From positions 19,670,040-19,734,039 of the forward strand of contig NC_045145.1 in NCBI RefSeq assembly GCF_008831285.2: 64,000 bases of DNA. The letters are read 5' to 3'. A program made the position numbers and the translations under genes. Origin of the DNA: Nymphaea colorata (lineage: Eukaryota; Streptophyta; Magnoliopsida; Nymphaeales; Nymphaeaceae). Position 1 is the stretch's first letter. Every line of letters starts with the position of its first letter. Below, piece by piece: positions 25,439 through 36,500 of this stretch. The notes beneath the pieces were generated by a model. That model ran no database searches and had not been told where the DNA came from. It worked only from the letters and a program-made list of their open reading frames with translations.

Positions 25439-25776
25439 TGTACAGAAATAGAGCTATGCTACAAAGAAAGGGTAAAAAGAATAACAAACAGAGTAGAGAC
25501 GCAACTAATCAATTCAATACTCAATACTTATTTATAGTTATAATAAGGGAGCACATCGCAAGAAAACAAAAAAAAATAAATCAATTTTATCGAATCACAA
25601 TTCCACATTCTGGAATAGTCTAGAGCATTCTTATGTAACAGAATTGCCCTTCTCCTCTTTCATGCTGAGATATTTCCTGCTGAGCGTAACAGCCCTGATG
25701 GGAGCTTATAACAGAAAAGGCATCGTTGTGGCCTACCACGATGCATACAATGAAATTACTGCATTAACCTTTCACA
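25439..25776 (-). repeat. 5' LTR of the copia fossil
   Basis: Partner of the repeat at 20763-21101. It borders the primer binding site on its inner side and the older copia fossil on its outer side. Confidence 0.92.
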
Positions 25777-26980
25777 AAGGGGTTTCTGGCATAGAGGTTT
25801 TTTAAACAAGTCAAATGTGTTCTTGAATTGAAACAAATTGAGTTTTTAGATTTTCAAGGGAGGTTTTTCTTCAAAAAAATTAATGATAGTCTAGCTCCAA
25901 ATGTTTCATGCCAGAGTGGAAGGCAGACATGAAGGTATGTAGAGCTTAGATATTATCACATAATAAGGGAATTCCAATACAACAAATAATGAAAGTAAAA
26001 TCCAGTTGTGGATGCCACTTGAACTCTACACTCAGCTTCACATTATGAGCAAGCAACTTAGAACTTCAAAAGATATACTTAGATTCAAGAAAAATGCAAT
26101 ATCAAAGAAACTGGTTATGTTTACACCCCTGTTGGGGTGTGTAATGACTAAATTGCTCCCAAGAAAGTAAAAAAGGATATTATTTTTAGAAGGATAAAAA
26201 GGAAATTATAAAAATGTTTAAAGGGTACGTACCTTTATAAAAAAACTTTGAAATACCTCAATCTCCCTTTGTCTTTAGCGCATATTTGTTGCCCGCAACT
26301 CGATCTCCAATATCGAGACTTTTAGCATCGTGTGTTAGAGCCTGTCCAATCAGCATCAATAAAGGCTCAAAAGGAAAATTCCTTAGATTTGATCAATTAA
26401 AAGCCATAATAAGAGATATAGACCAGACAACACGCTTCAATAGTTGGAAACATTTGACTGTTAGAGCACGCATAAATTGACACACAAAAAGATCAAGGCA
26501 CGTCAGAGTAAGATATTGAATGCTTCAACAAAACTTCAGTAGTCGATAAGATCAAAACATGGCTGGTCTAAAGTGGCATAGGTATTGATATTAGACACAT
26601 TTGCATTCGTGTGTGAACAATATCATTGGCATACTTATGTTGATGTATAAATAATTTAGCATAATTGCGATGAACTTGTATCCCAATGAAGTAGTCGAGG
26701 TCCCCAAGACCATTCAAGGCAAACCATTGTCAAACAATCTTGAGAAAGGATTAGATAAATTCAGTAGAACTGTTTTTAGGATGATATCATCCACATAAAG
26801 TAAAAAAAAAAATATTAACCGCTTTCTCTTGTAAGTGAATAAGTAAGGATGAGTCGGACATACTAGCTTGAAAGCTCATAGGGAAAAAAAATGAGCAAAT
26901 CAATCATACCAGCCTACCAGGCACATGGGGTCTGTTTCAAGTTATAAAGCTTTATTCAATCAGCAAACATGATACGGCCT
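25777..26980 (-). mobile_element. Older Ty1-copia fossil, 5' part (RT and RNase H)
   Basis: Read on the minus strand, the piece runs from a reverse transcriptase region with a recognisable LKQ box (about 26920-26960) and YVDD box (about 26780-26800), through the DADW part of RNase H (about 26290-26360), to the CDN and KH.ELDYH boxes of RNase H (about 25890-25970). It is decayed much more than the inserted 5-kb element, with many interruptions. Its missing tail lies on the other side of that element at 20541-20762. Upstream domains (gag, protease, integrase) were not found; the piece gives way to LINE-related sequence at about 27.1 kb. Confidence 0.75.
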
Positions 26981-27124
26981 AGTAATATCTTTAAATCCAT
27001 GCAATTGTTCACACAAGGAAAATATTCATACCTGCAACGAGAGAAAATCAAGAACTGCTTTACCAAGCAATTGAGTATCAACTAAACCCATCTCCGCCCA
27101 TTGCCGCCACTGCACTTCCACCGC

Positions 27125-27795
27125 CACCGCCTCCTCCCCCTCTCTCAAAGTTAAACTTGCCATTGAGGAACGGGTAACCAAGGTGTCTCACTGGAAGGAA
27201 CCCCACTTACCAATCAAGCACAGATCCTATTCTCAAAAGCTTGTCCAAATGAAAGGGAATCATAACATATTTATGTTGATAGATCCTTAACTCCACATAA
27301 GAACATAATCTGTCTAAAAATTTAGCAATTCAAGGAATGAAAGAAACAATATTTTTACTCAAAAGGAGGAAATCAAGGAGTAATAATCTTTCTACGCTAG
27401 TTTGTGGGCCATACATCTAAACACCACTCCATCACCACAATGAACAAGGGGAGAGAAGGTCCCCTTGATGCAGACCCCTCTTAAGGTCAAAGAAATCTCC
27501 AACTCTACCATTAATCGTAACTAACGTTGATGTAGAAGAAACACAAACAAAGATCTGACTTACTCAGGACCTTTCAAAATCATGGTGAAGTAAGGCCCTC
27601 TTTAGAAAATTTCAATTCAATCTAGCATAGGCCTTAAAGATGTCAATCTTAATATGCACCAAACCCGCCTATAAGAATCCATACTATGAGCGATCTCATG
27701 TGCAAACAAGATTCGAGCAAACTTGTGTCTGGTTTTCGCCTCTTTTCGAGATAATAAGAATGGTGGGCTCAGGATACTTGAAAACTTGGCTCCCT
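27125..27795 (-). mobile_element. LINE (L1-type) reverse-transcriptase relic
   Basis: On the minus strand, in order: ARILFAHEIAHSM and IKIDIFKAYARLN (family form 'AHELV..' and 'KIDL.KAYD.V.W'), then NGRVGDFFDLKRGLHQGDLL (family 'NG..G.F...RGLRQGDPLSP'), a helix LFIVVMEW, and after a gap VGFLPVRHLGYPFLNGKF (family 'G.LP.RYLGVPL...K'). Stops and frame changes are frequent, so it is long dead. It abuts the older copia fossil, so one may have inserted into or deleted part of the other. It differs from the fragment at 8795-9108, which covers only part of the same domain. Confidence 0.75.
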
Positions 27796-30558
27796 CTAGT
27801 TAGGGAAATTTTTTAATCTCGAGATTTAACTTTTCGTCGTAATTCAGAAACATAAGTAATATTTCAATTTTTTTTTCTGTAATCTACACTTTTATTGACT
27901 ACTCTCAAACACGGTGCTTCACTCTCCCACTTCGGAATATGGCACAGTGTCGTTACACTGGTTCTAGTTTTAGCTTTTAATTTGTACGACATTAAAGTAG
28001 TCGCTATTAACTGTAAGCAGCCGTTGCCCGTGAGGTCCGCCTCTGAGGAAATCTAAGAATGTGAGACCCTTCCTGACAATAATCTCAGAAGGGACGCCGC
28101 CGGACCGAAACTTGAAACTTCCCTTCATGGGGAGAGAGGGCGGGGAAGACCATGCCAATCTGATTTTTCTCCCGGATCCTCGAGAAGCTGATGAGTCTCA
28201 TGACTACTTCCATCCGAAAGAATGGCTCCTTCACCCTCGCCTACATTCCCCGCCGTTTAGGTTTATGCTCATTAGCGTTCTTTGTTCCGTCTTTACCTCT
28301 CATTCTTCAGCCTCTGTATAGATGCATAGTTGGTAGTTGTGACTTGTGAGTTTCATCTCATTCTTCTCTTCAATGCTATTGGGTTAATGTGAATTACCTT
28401 GTCGAAGATATTGGCTTGAGGAACGAATCCTAAAAGCATCCAATCTTTGCTTACCCGTCAAGCCGGTAGTTTTTACTGTTTCATCAGTGAATGCATGAAG
28501 GATTGTTTCTTCCATCTCCTCTCCTAAATCTTTCGGAAGCCAAATGATCCATATGCTTAAGCATTGCTTTATATACACTTCAGATTATGTTTCGTTACGA
28601 TGATCGTGGTTTCTTTGTATTTAGGTAGTTAGTGGTGATTACGTCGACTTCTCTTGTCCTATTTCTTTTTCTTTTATTCCTAGTGGTCGGTTAGCTATGC
28701 TTGATATCTGATGATGATATCGATTTTTTCTATCTTTCTTGGATAATTCTCATGGATAGCCTATTCGCGGTATCTGGTGATCATATCGACCGGGGCTGCT
28801 GTCCTTTTTTTACGTTTTGCGAAACCAAAGGAGATTGTTGGCCGGAGGTTCTGCTTCACTTACGGGACTTTGTTTTTCCTCCGATCACATTGCGGATGAG
28901 AACAGGTCTCATTGGGTAATCTCGTCTTTCGTGACCATTTTGCTACATTTGTTCCATGATTTGTTACATCGATTCCAACCTCAACCTAACCGTGTTAAAT
29001 CCTAGATTTTCTCTAACCTTGGCCCTAGAGATCCCTTTATTCCCAAGAAGAAAGTTGCGGGCGTGTTAAGATGGAACCCTTGGCCTTGATTGTGTTCCCT
29101 TTTTTTACATTGGCGCAGGAGTGGATAATAGAATGATCAAGAGGTCATTGCCTTCTCTCGCCAAATTTAGGCCAACGATATTCATCTAAGCATCTGCAGG
29201 AAAAATATCAAATGTGCCATTGGGGTGATGTTAAGGGAGATCTTCGTTTGTAAGTTGCTCCATGACATTGAAAATATGCGAAGTAGAGTGTGTGGAACAA
29301 GGCTGTAGATTGAAGAAACCATAGTGCAGAACACTGTAAATTTTAATCCTTTCTTGTCCCAAATGCAGGTTGTCATATGATGTATGGATGCCTCATGCCA
29401 GTCATCAGACAGATATAAATTTGGTGTAAAATAACCATAGTTTCTTTCTTAGAGCTGATATGTGAAAAAAATGTGCCCTTGTGTTCCTAGCACTCTAAAC
29501 CTTTTCTCTGGCACAATTTGAGCGGGACCTTCATCACTATTATTACTATTATTATTATGATAATTGTTCCCATTGTTGTTTCTGTTATTATTATCTTTAT
29601 CATTATTATCAAAAACTTACAAGCCACCACATCAGATCAATAGTATGCAAAAATATGGACCTCTATAAGAGGGAATTGTGTGACTATAAGCTTTTACCTT
29701 CTCCAAGGAATTAATAAGATATCCTATACCTAAATGGCTAAATCTATAGGTTGTCACCTGTTCTAGATGAAAATCATCATGTCATCATAAACGGCCAAAG
29801 GTCAAAATGCCTTTTCTGTATCAGCTCAGCTACCTTTGTTGCTGTATGATGACGGTTGAATGTGGATTATTGTAAATGTTCAGTAGCATAAGTATGATTA
29901 TTACAGCTAGTGTTTCACATTGGAAGTTCTATACTGCCTGAAAATCAGAAACACAAGGTTAATTTGTAGACATCTAAGCTTCAACACCTTACCTAAGATA
30001 AAAGCTTTATTATGAGGACCAGCCTAAGATGTACTAAAGATAAACGTATTGCCTGTCGAAGAGGATAAAAAACTGCAGCTGTTTTCGTACTCCATATACA
30101 GGTAGACATGTTTGAGTTCATATAAATCTTAGCTCTAGAAAGTTTATGTTCACAAATCCTCTATCGCCCATTAGCTTCCCACCATCACTGTTATCTTTTG
30201 TGTTTTGTTCTTTCTTTGTCACTATCTGCTTGGCATGTATGTTGCATTCTTTCCTTTTACCTTCTATACCCCAAGAAAAGAGGAAATTTGTTGTATCAGA
30301 ACATATTCGAGTGTTCATTTTGCATGAACTGTTTTATCATATTTTATGAAATGGTTGTTTTTAAGGCAGTGCAATTTATAGCATTTGTGATGAACTTAAA
30401 ACAGAAAAATTTGACGTTCATTTTTACTAATTATTTTTCAGAACAAAGATCACGTGATGGAAAATTTGCTATATGGAATATGGTCTTCATTCCCAAAAAT
30501 GTCATTGGCAGAAGTCTCCTGACAGCTGCAGTTATTTAGGCTGACTTTTGTTCCACAA
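27796..30558. other. Upstream region of the metallophosphoesterase gene
   Basis: No recognised gene. An ATT-rich microsatellite lies at about 29537-29609. A non-coding first exon or 5' UTR intron is possible, because acceptor-like sequence (TTATTTTTCAG at about 30431-30441) lies a little before the start codon. Minus-strand open frames at 27970-28158 and 28384-28578 look protein-like in composition but match no family I know. Confidence 0.4.
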
Positions 30559-33500
30559 ATGCATTTTATGAAGCGACTTATGGCTCCCTTTTTGGATAGT
30601 CACAGAATGGAGCAAGTGCGAACAATTCTGATGCATAGATATCCTTATCCACATGAGCATTCACAGCATGCAACAATAGCAGTGTTTTTGGGCTGTCTCT
30701 TTTTTATCTCATCTGATAACATGCATTCTCTCACTCAGAAGTTGGATAATAACATAAAATGGTGGTCAATTTATGCCTGTTTAATTGGATTTTTCTATTT
30801 CTTCTCATCCCCATTTTTTGGGAAAACTATCAAGCCAAGCTACTCGAACTTCAGCCGCTGGTATGTATGACCTCTGTGAAGTCCTCCATCATCGTACTTA
30901 TCAATCATTGCATCCTCATGCTGTTGGAAAGTAGCTAATTAGAAGTTGAGGCATATTTCTTTAAGCGAATATTAACTTTACTATTGTCATGATTCTGCAG
31001 GTACATCATGTGGATCTCCATTGCTGCTTTATACCATCTCCCTAGTTTTCAGTCAATGGGAGTTGATATGAGGATGAACCTTTCTCTCTTTCTGACAATA
31101 TACTTCTCATCTGTATTATTTCTTATTATCTTTCACATACTTTTTCTGGGGCTATGGTACATTGGGCTTGTTGCTCGTGTTGCTGGGAAACAGCCAGGAA
31201 TCTTGGCAATCATCCAGAACTGTGCGGTAAGCACCTCGGAGAATGCTCAAGTTAGGAGGTAAAATATGTGTACTTTTATTTGTTCAGGTGTTCTCTGTGA
31301 TTTCTGAGAGTAACAGACTTCTTATTTCTTGTCTACAGGTCTTAAGCATAGCATGTTGTATATTCTATAGTCATTGTGGTAACCGTGCCATTGTACGGGA
31401 AAAATCACTAGGAAGGAGAAATTCTGGCTGGTCTTTTTTCTCATTTTGGAAATCTGATGAGAAACTAACCTTGTTATCTCAATTCCTCCACATGCATGAA
31501 TTGAAAGACCAGATTTGCTTATCTTGGTTTGCACCTGTTGGGTCTGCCAGTGACTATCCTCTTTTGTCTAAATGGGTCATCTATGGAGAGGTATTGATGT
31601 TCTAGTGATTCTTATGATACAATACATTGCAGAGAAGATTCCAGATGCCGCTGTTTGTTTTTATGAGCTGGTTCTCAGTTTTCCCCCTTTTCTGGCCTGG
31701 ATGTTTATCTCTTTCTAATGTTTATTGCCTTCTATGTTTCAGTTGGTAGGTAGCGGATCTTGTGCCGGTCCATCTGATGAAATTTCTCCCATTTACTCAT
31801 TGTGGGCTACATTTATTGGCTTGTATATTGCAAACTATGTAGTGGAGAGGTCCACCGGGTATGTAATGGTTTTAACTTGTAAGCTGTGGGTTTTGCAGTT
31901 GCAATTTCTGAGAGCTTCTAGGGATGTAAATGAGCATATTTATCTGGATCTTGCTTTACTAAGTCCAGTTTAATCTGATTTGACTTAATCAAATCTAGAT
32001 GGTCAGAATTGGATGTCATTCTCCGAGATTGAATTTATGTCCAGCCAGCTACGCTCTGATATTTTTGTGCAATTGAATTACCATTCTAGTTGGATTTCGT
32101 TCATTTTTGGATTCAGGTTCAAATTCTGAACCTGACTGTTAATCATTACATATTTTATTTAACAAACCAAACTAATTAATTGGATTATACTTGATCAATA
32201 TTCAATGCAATTCTATCCTATTTACATTCCTAGTTGCTTCAAGCCGTTATTTCCATGGAAGGTGCATGTGAAACCATTTAAAGGCATGCAATTTGCTTTA
32301 TGAATGAGTACTAAGAGATCTAAGACCTCCCACTTTTTGAATTAATTTAGTGAAGGCTGGTGTACTGAGTGAAGTAACCATTGTAATTGTGACCTTAGAA
32401 GCTCCAATATTACTTAAAATTACAGTCTTGTTTTCTACTATCACCATTTTGTCCGATACTTATTATGACCATAATTGCAGCTGGGCACTAACTCATCCAT
32501 TGTCACTGACTGAGGTTGAAAATTTGAAGAAACAAATGAAACCAGACTTCTTGGATATGGTTCCTTGGTATTCAGGGTGAGTGTGTGACTGCTTATAATG
32601 GTACTGATTAGCTTATTTTTCCATTTTTTTCACAAAAGGAAGGAAGAAAAGAAGTTCAGTGTGGGGTGCAGGGGCTGTTGTAGGGTTGAGTAACTATAAG
32701 TTTATGATATCACGGCTTGGTTTGTAGGACATCTGCTGATTTATTTAAGACAGGCTTTGATCTCCTGGTGTCTGTGACCCTTTTTGTTGGCCGCTTTGAT
32801 ATGCGTATGATGCAGGTATTTCCTCTTTCTAGATCCTACTGTGAATATATGCCACAAATACCATTGGTATTGATAAGATTTACTATGTAGCATGTGTTAG
32901 ACCATCCAGTCTCTGGTTCACATGCTTTCGAAGCCTTGAATGATGGTTACAGCCTATATAACATGAATGTGTTACGGTCACCATTCTTTCAAAGCCTTGA
33001 ATGATGGTTACAGGCTATATAACGTGAACTTGTTATGGTCACCCCACCCATGTCGTACATGTAACTGGTGCTGGTGCTGCTTCATCTTGTAAAATTCAGT
33101 CATCACCTACAGCAAGCACAAGTGACTGCATGTATGCACATAGACTTTATTTTGACTCGAAGTTGGTGTTGTTAAATGGGTCACAAATTGATGAATTTAT
33201 TAGTTTAATCTGATGAACAATTTATTTGGTTGCTTTGATGCATACAGCTGAGAGATCCTCTTTTGAAAAGCTTATCTATATGTGTGTGTGTTGGGTGTAA
33301 ATGTGTCCCCACACTTGAGTTTTTTAAAATTGCTTTGCATGTGTCTGCAACCTGATGAGGTGAAGAATGAGCAAGTGATTGTACATAGATGATCACTCAT
33401 TCTTTTGAATCCTCGTTTATCTTATTAATGTAACTTACAAGGGAATATGGTGTTGGCTTCTAAGTATCTTGTCTCTGTAGAGTTCAACAGTTTTTTTCTT

Positions 33501-36500
33501 TTTTAAGATCCACTTTTGTAGCTTCAATCTCCAGAAGTAGCTTTATTATGCAGTAGTTTAGGGTTTGAATAAATTGCTTGCAAGTTGGAATGTATTGTTT
33601 ATTCATTTATGAATTACTTTATCTACACCCCCTCTATTTAAGTAAATATTTTCATATGTTTATTATTTTCTGAATCACCAGGCCGCCATGAGCAAGATTC
33701 AAGATAAAAAAGATGACCTTTTATATGACCATCTCATGGAAAGAGAAGAACTGTGGTTTGATTTCATGTGTGATACTGGGGATGGTGGTAATTCCTCATA
33801 TTCTGTTACTAGACTACTTGCACAACCTTTTCTTGAAGTCAAAGGTGGGAGTTCAAAGCATTTCCTACCACGAGGTGACTTGCTTCTTATTGGTGGAGAT
33901 CTTGCGTAAGTTTGCCTTCTTTCCTGGACAATGATAAGTGCAGGATATAGTTATGCAATAGAGGACCATGTGTGCTAATAATGTTGAGTACCTGAACTTT
34001 GTGGGTGCTGATCATCGTCCACTGACCTATGTGCCAAAAATTTTTTTCCTTGTCATGGTAGCTGGTGAAATGAAGAAGTAATTGTTTGCCGTTGTTTGTG
34101 TCTGATATGGTCCCTCCCTTAGTTTTGTTTATGAAGTGATAGTTCTGTTGTGATGACATGATCCATTATCGTTTTTCTTGGAAATCATACAAGAGCTATA
34201 TCTAGTCTAACATCAGCTACCTAAATTACTAACTAATGCTATCATTTTTGCTATTCTGGTACTTTCTTCATTAGTGAGTATCAGATGTGCTTATATGACA
34301 CAAATAATTTTGTGTAGACAAGATGGTTGGGATCTCACAATCCTAGCTGTCTTAACACAAACTGATAGCTTAAATATATCATCCTGGTTGACATGAATGC
34401 AGATCGAAGGATGAATCTGATTATTGATCAAATTTTGATTACCTTTACTCAACTCTCGTAAAGAAAATTGGCTTAGGTTACTAATTGGATTTGGTATTGG
34501 TATACAGTTTCATAACTGATTTTGGATCTGAGTTCGATATCTGACTGGGACCCAATAAACATCCTCGCCAATTACATATAAATGTCAGATCCTATGCTAG
34601 TTAAATTCAAATTCGGTTTCAAAAAATAGGGTTCACTTTTGAACCTGAATCCCACAAATGAAATCCAATTAAGTTAATTCAGTAGATGTAGGATCTAACC
34701 TGAAGCTGAGCCATTTATATCCCTTCTACTTCATTGCCTACAAACCTCAACCCAAAAAGTAGGTCTTTTTGAGCCCAAAGATTTAATTCACTTTTTTGTC
34801 AAATCCTGCAGATTGCACCGGAACTAACCCAAAAGATTAAAAATAAATTAATATTTTCCAACAAGATTTCATGTATGGTCATTTTCAGAAATAACCCAAA
34901 CACGGTCATATGTGTACCATCATGTATTCTGTATCAAATGAAGTTCACTAGAAGAAAGCTTACATGCATGATTTTTTTCCATCAGGTTCATCTTCTCCTT
35001 AATCCTTCCTGATATCGGACAACATCAGTAAAATGATTATGTTAAATTAGTAAAGTAACAGATAAAAAATAATTTTAACAGACAATGGTGCTTTGTGCTC
35101 ATGTTCATTTTTGTTATTTTCCTTTGATATTTGGTGCCATCAATAAAATGAATTTGTGAAATTAACAGAGTAGAAGACTACAAGATAAGGCACTAATTTT
35201 AACAAAAAATGGCAGTTTAAATTTCATGCATTTTCACAAATATCATTCTCTGGTTCTGGTACCCAGTATTTTCTCTAGTATTAATTGGAAAGTTTGTTTT
35301 TCTTAGAATAATTTTTTGAAATTTATAAAATTAAAATATAAAATTAATCATTAATGTATATATTCTGGAAATTTTCTACTAATTTTCCTACAAAAAATCA
35401 AAATTTTGAATATTATTTTAATGTTAAATAAAACCAGAAATGTTGGAAACATATTAAATTTCTTTATTCAAAAAAACTGCAATAGTATTAGGTACGAAGT
35501 TATGAACACAATTTTTTCGTTTCAGCAATATTTTCAAATTTCATAATTTTTTCATGTTTTTCTCTGCTTTAACTCTATAGATTGAAAAAGGCAAGATTTG
35601 TGACAAATGGTTTCATGCAGTTGATAGTGCTCGATTATTAAAGATGGTTGAATTTTGTATGTATATATTTTTAATTATTAGTTATTGTTGACCAATCTTA
35701 TATTTTTATGACTTGTCTTCTCTTGTATAGGTACCCTAATCCATCTTCATTTACATATGAGAGACGCTTATTTTGCCCATTTGAATATGCTATGCAACCG
35801 CCACATTTCTATAAGCCTGAGCATATAGCAGTTGACAAGCCAGAGATTCCCTGTGGTTTATCAGATCTAAAACAATATGATGGCCCTCAGTGCTTTGTCA
35901 TCCCTGGAAATCATGGTATGTTTCTCTTTGCCACTAACTGTTCAGCTGGTAGTGTGGATTCTTTTGTTGTCAGTACAGTCTGTAGTTAGTTTCTAGCTCA
36001 TCACAATCAGAAGTCAGACACAGGTTGTTCAAGACCCTGAGAACACTAATTGGGACTAGTTGATCTGATTTGGTTCAGCCGATTGACTACAAATGAACAA
36101 ATAAATACTTATTTTTACATGTATATTATATGCAACAACGAGAAACATATCTGCCTAAAAAACGCATGCACATGTATATTTATAGATTAGGGATTAGCAG
36201 GCTGACTGGGCTGTTTAATTAACTAGTTTGACCAACTAGTCACTGGTTTGGAACACAGGTCGGTCAATAACCTACTCAATGGACTAGTTGGACTAGTTGC
36301 CCAGTTGATCAGGATTTTGACGAAAAGGTTAAACTAAATTTAAGCATATTAACAAAATGTATGCATTGTGTCTTGTCTTTATAATTTAGTGTCACAGATA
36401 TCACGAGAATTTCAAAAATCTCATGAGAATTTCAAAAATCTCACGAGAAATTTTATTGTGATTTTCCCCTGAGATTTTAATATTTTATTTTTATTTTTTT

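Larger units (their letters stand above)
20763..25776 (-). mobile_element. Ty1-copia LTR retrotransposon fossil, about 5.0 kb
   Basis: A nearly full-length but broken copia element on the minus strand. It is bounded by LTRs of about 338-339 bases that start TGTG and end in CA when read in element orientation. Order from the 5' side: primer binding site at 25427-25438; gag with nucleocapsid zinc knuckle (about 24440-25420); aspartic protease (about 24000-24320); integrase with pre-integrase and DDE core (about 23050-23925); a linker region; reverse transcriptase (about 21690-22700); RNase H (about 21377-21680); a purine-rich tract; the 3' LTR. This order marks it as copia, not gypsy. About eight to ten interruptions break the coding region. 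Probable 5-bp target duplications flank it (GAGGG at 20758-20762, AAGGG at 25777-25781). The LTRs differ at roughly 22 sites (6-7%), suggesting a few million years or more. Confidence 0.93.

Noticed and set aside
27970-28578. Two minus-strand frames (27970-28158 and 28384-28578) that read like protein
   Set aside because: No family recognised, no convincing splice join keeping phase between them, and no promoter or poly(A) signal; left as unassigned spacer.
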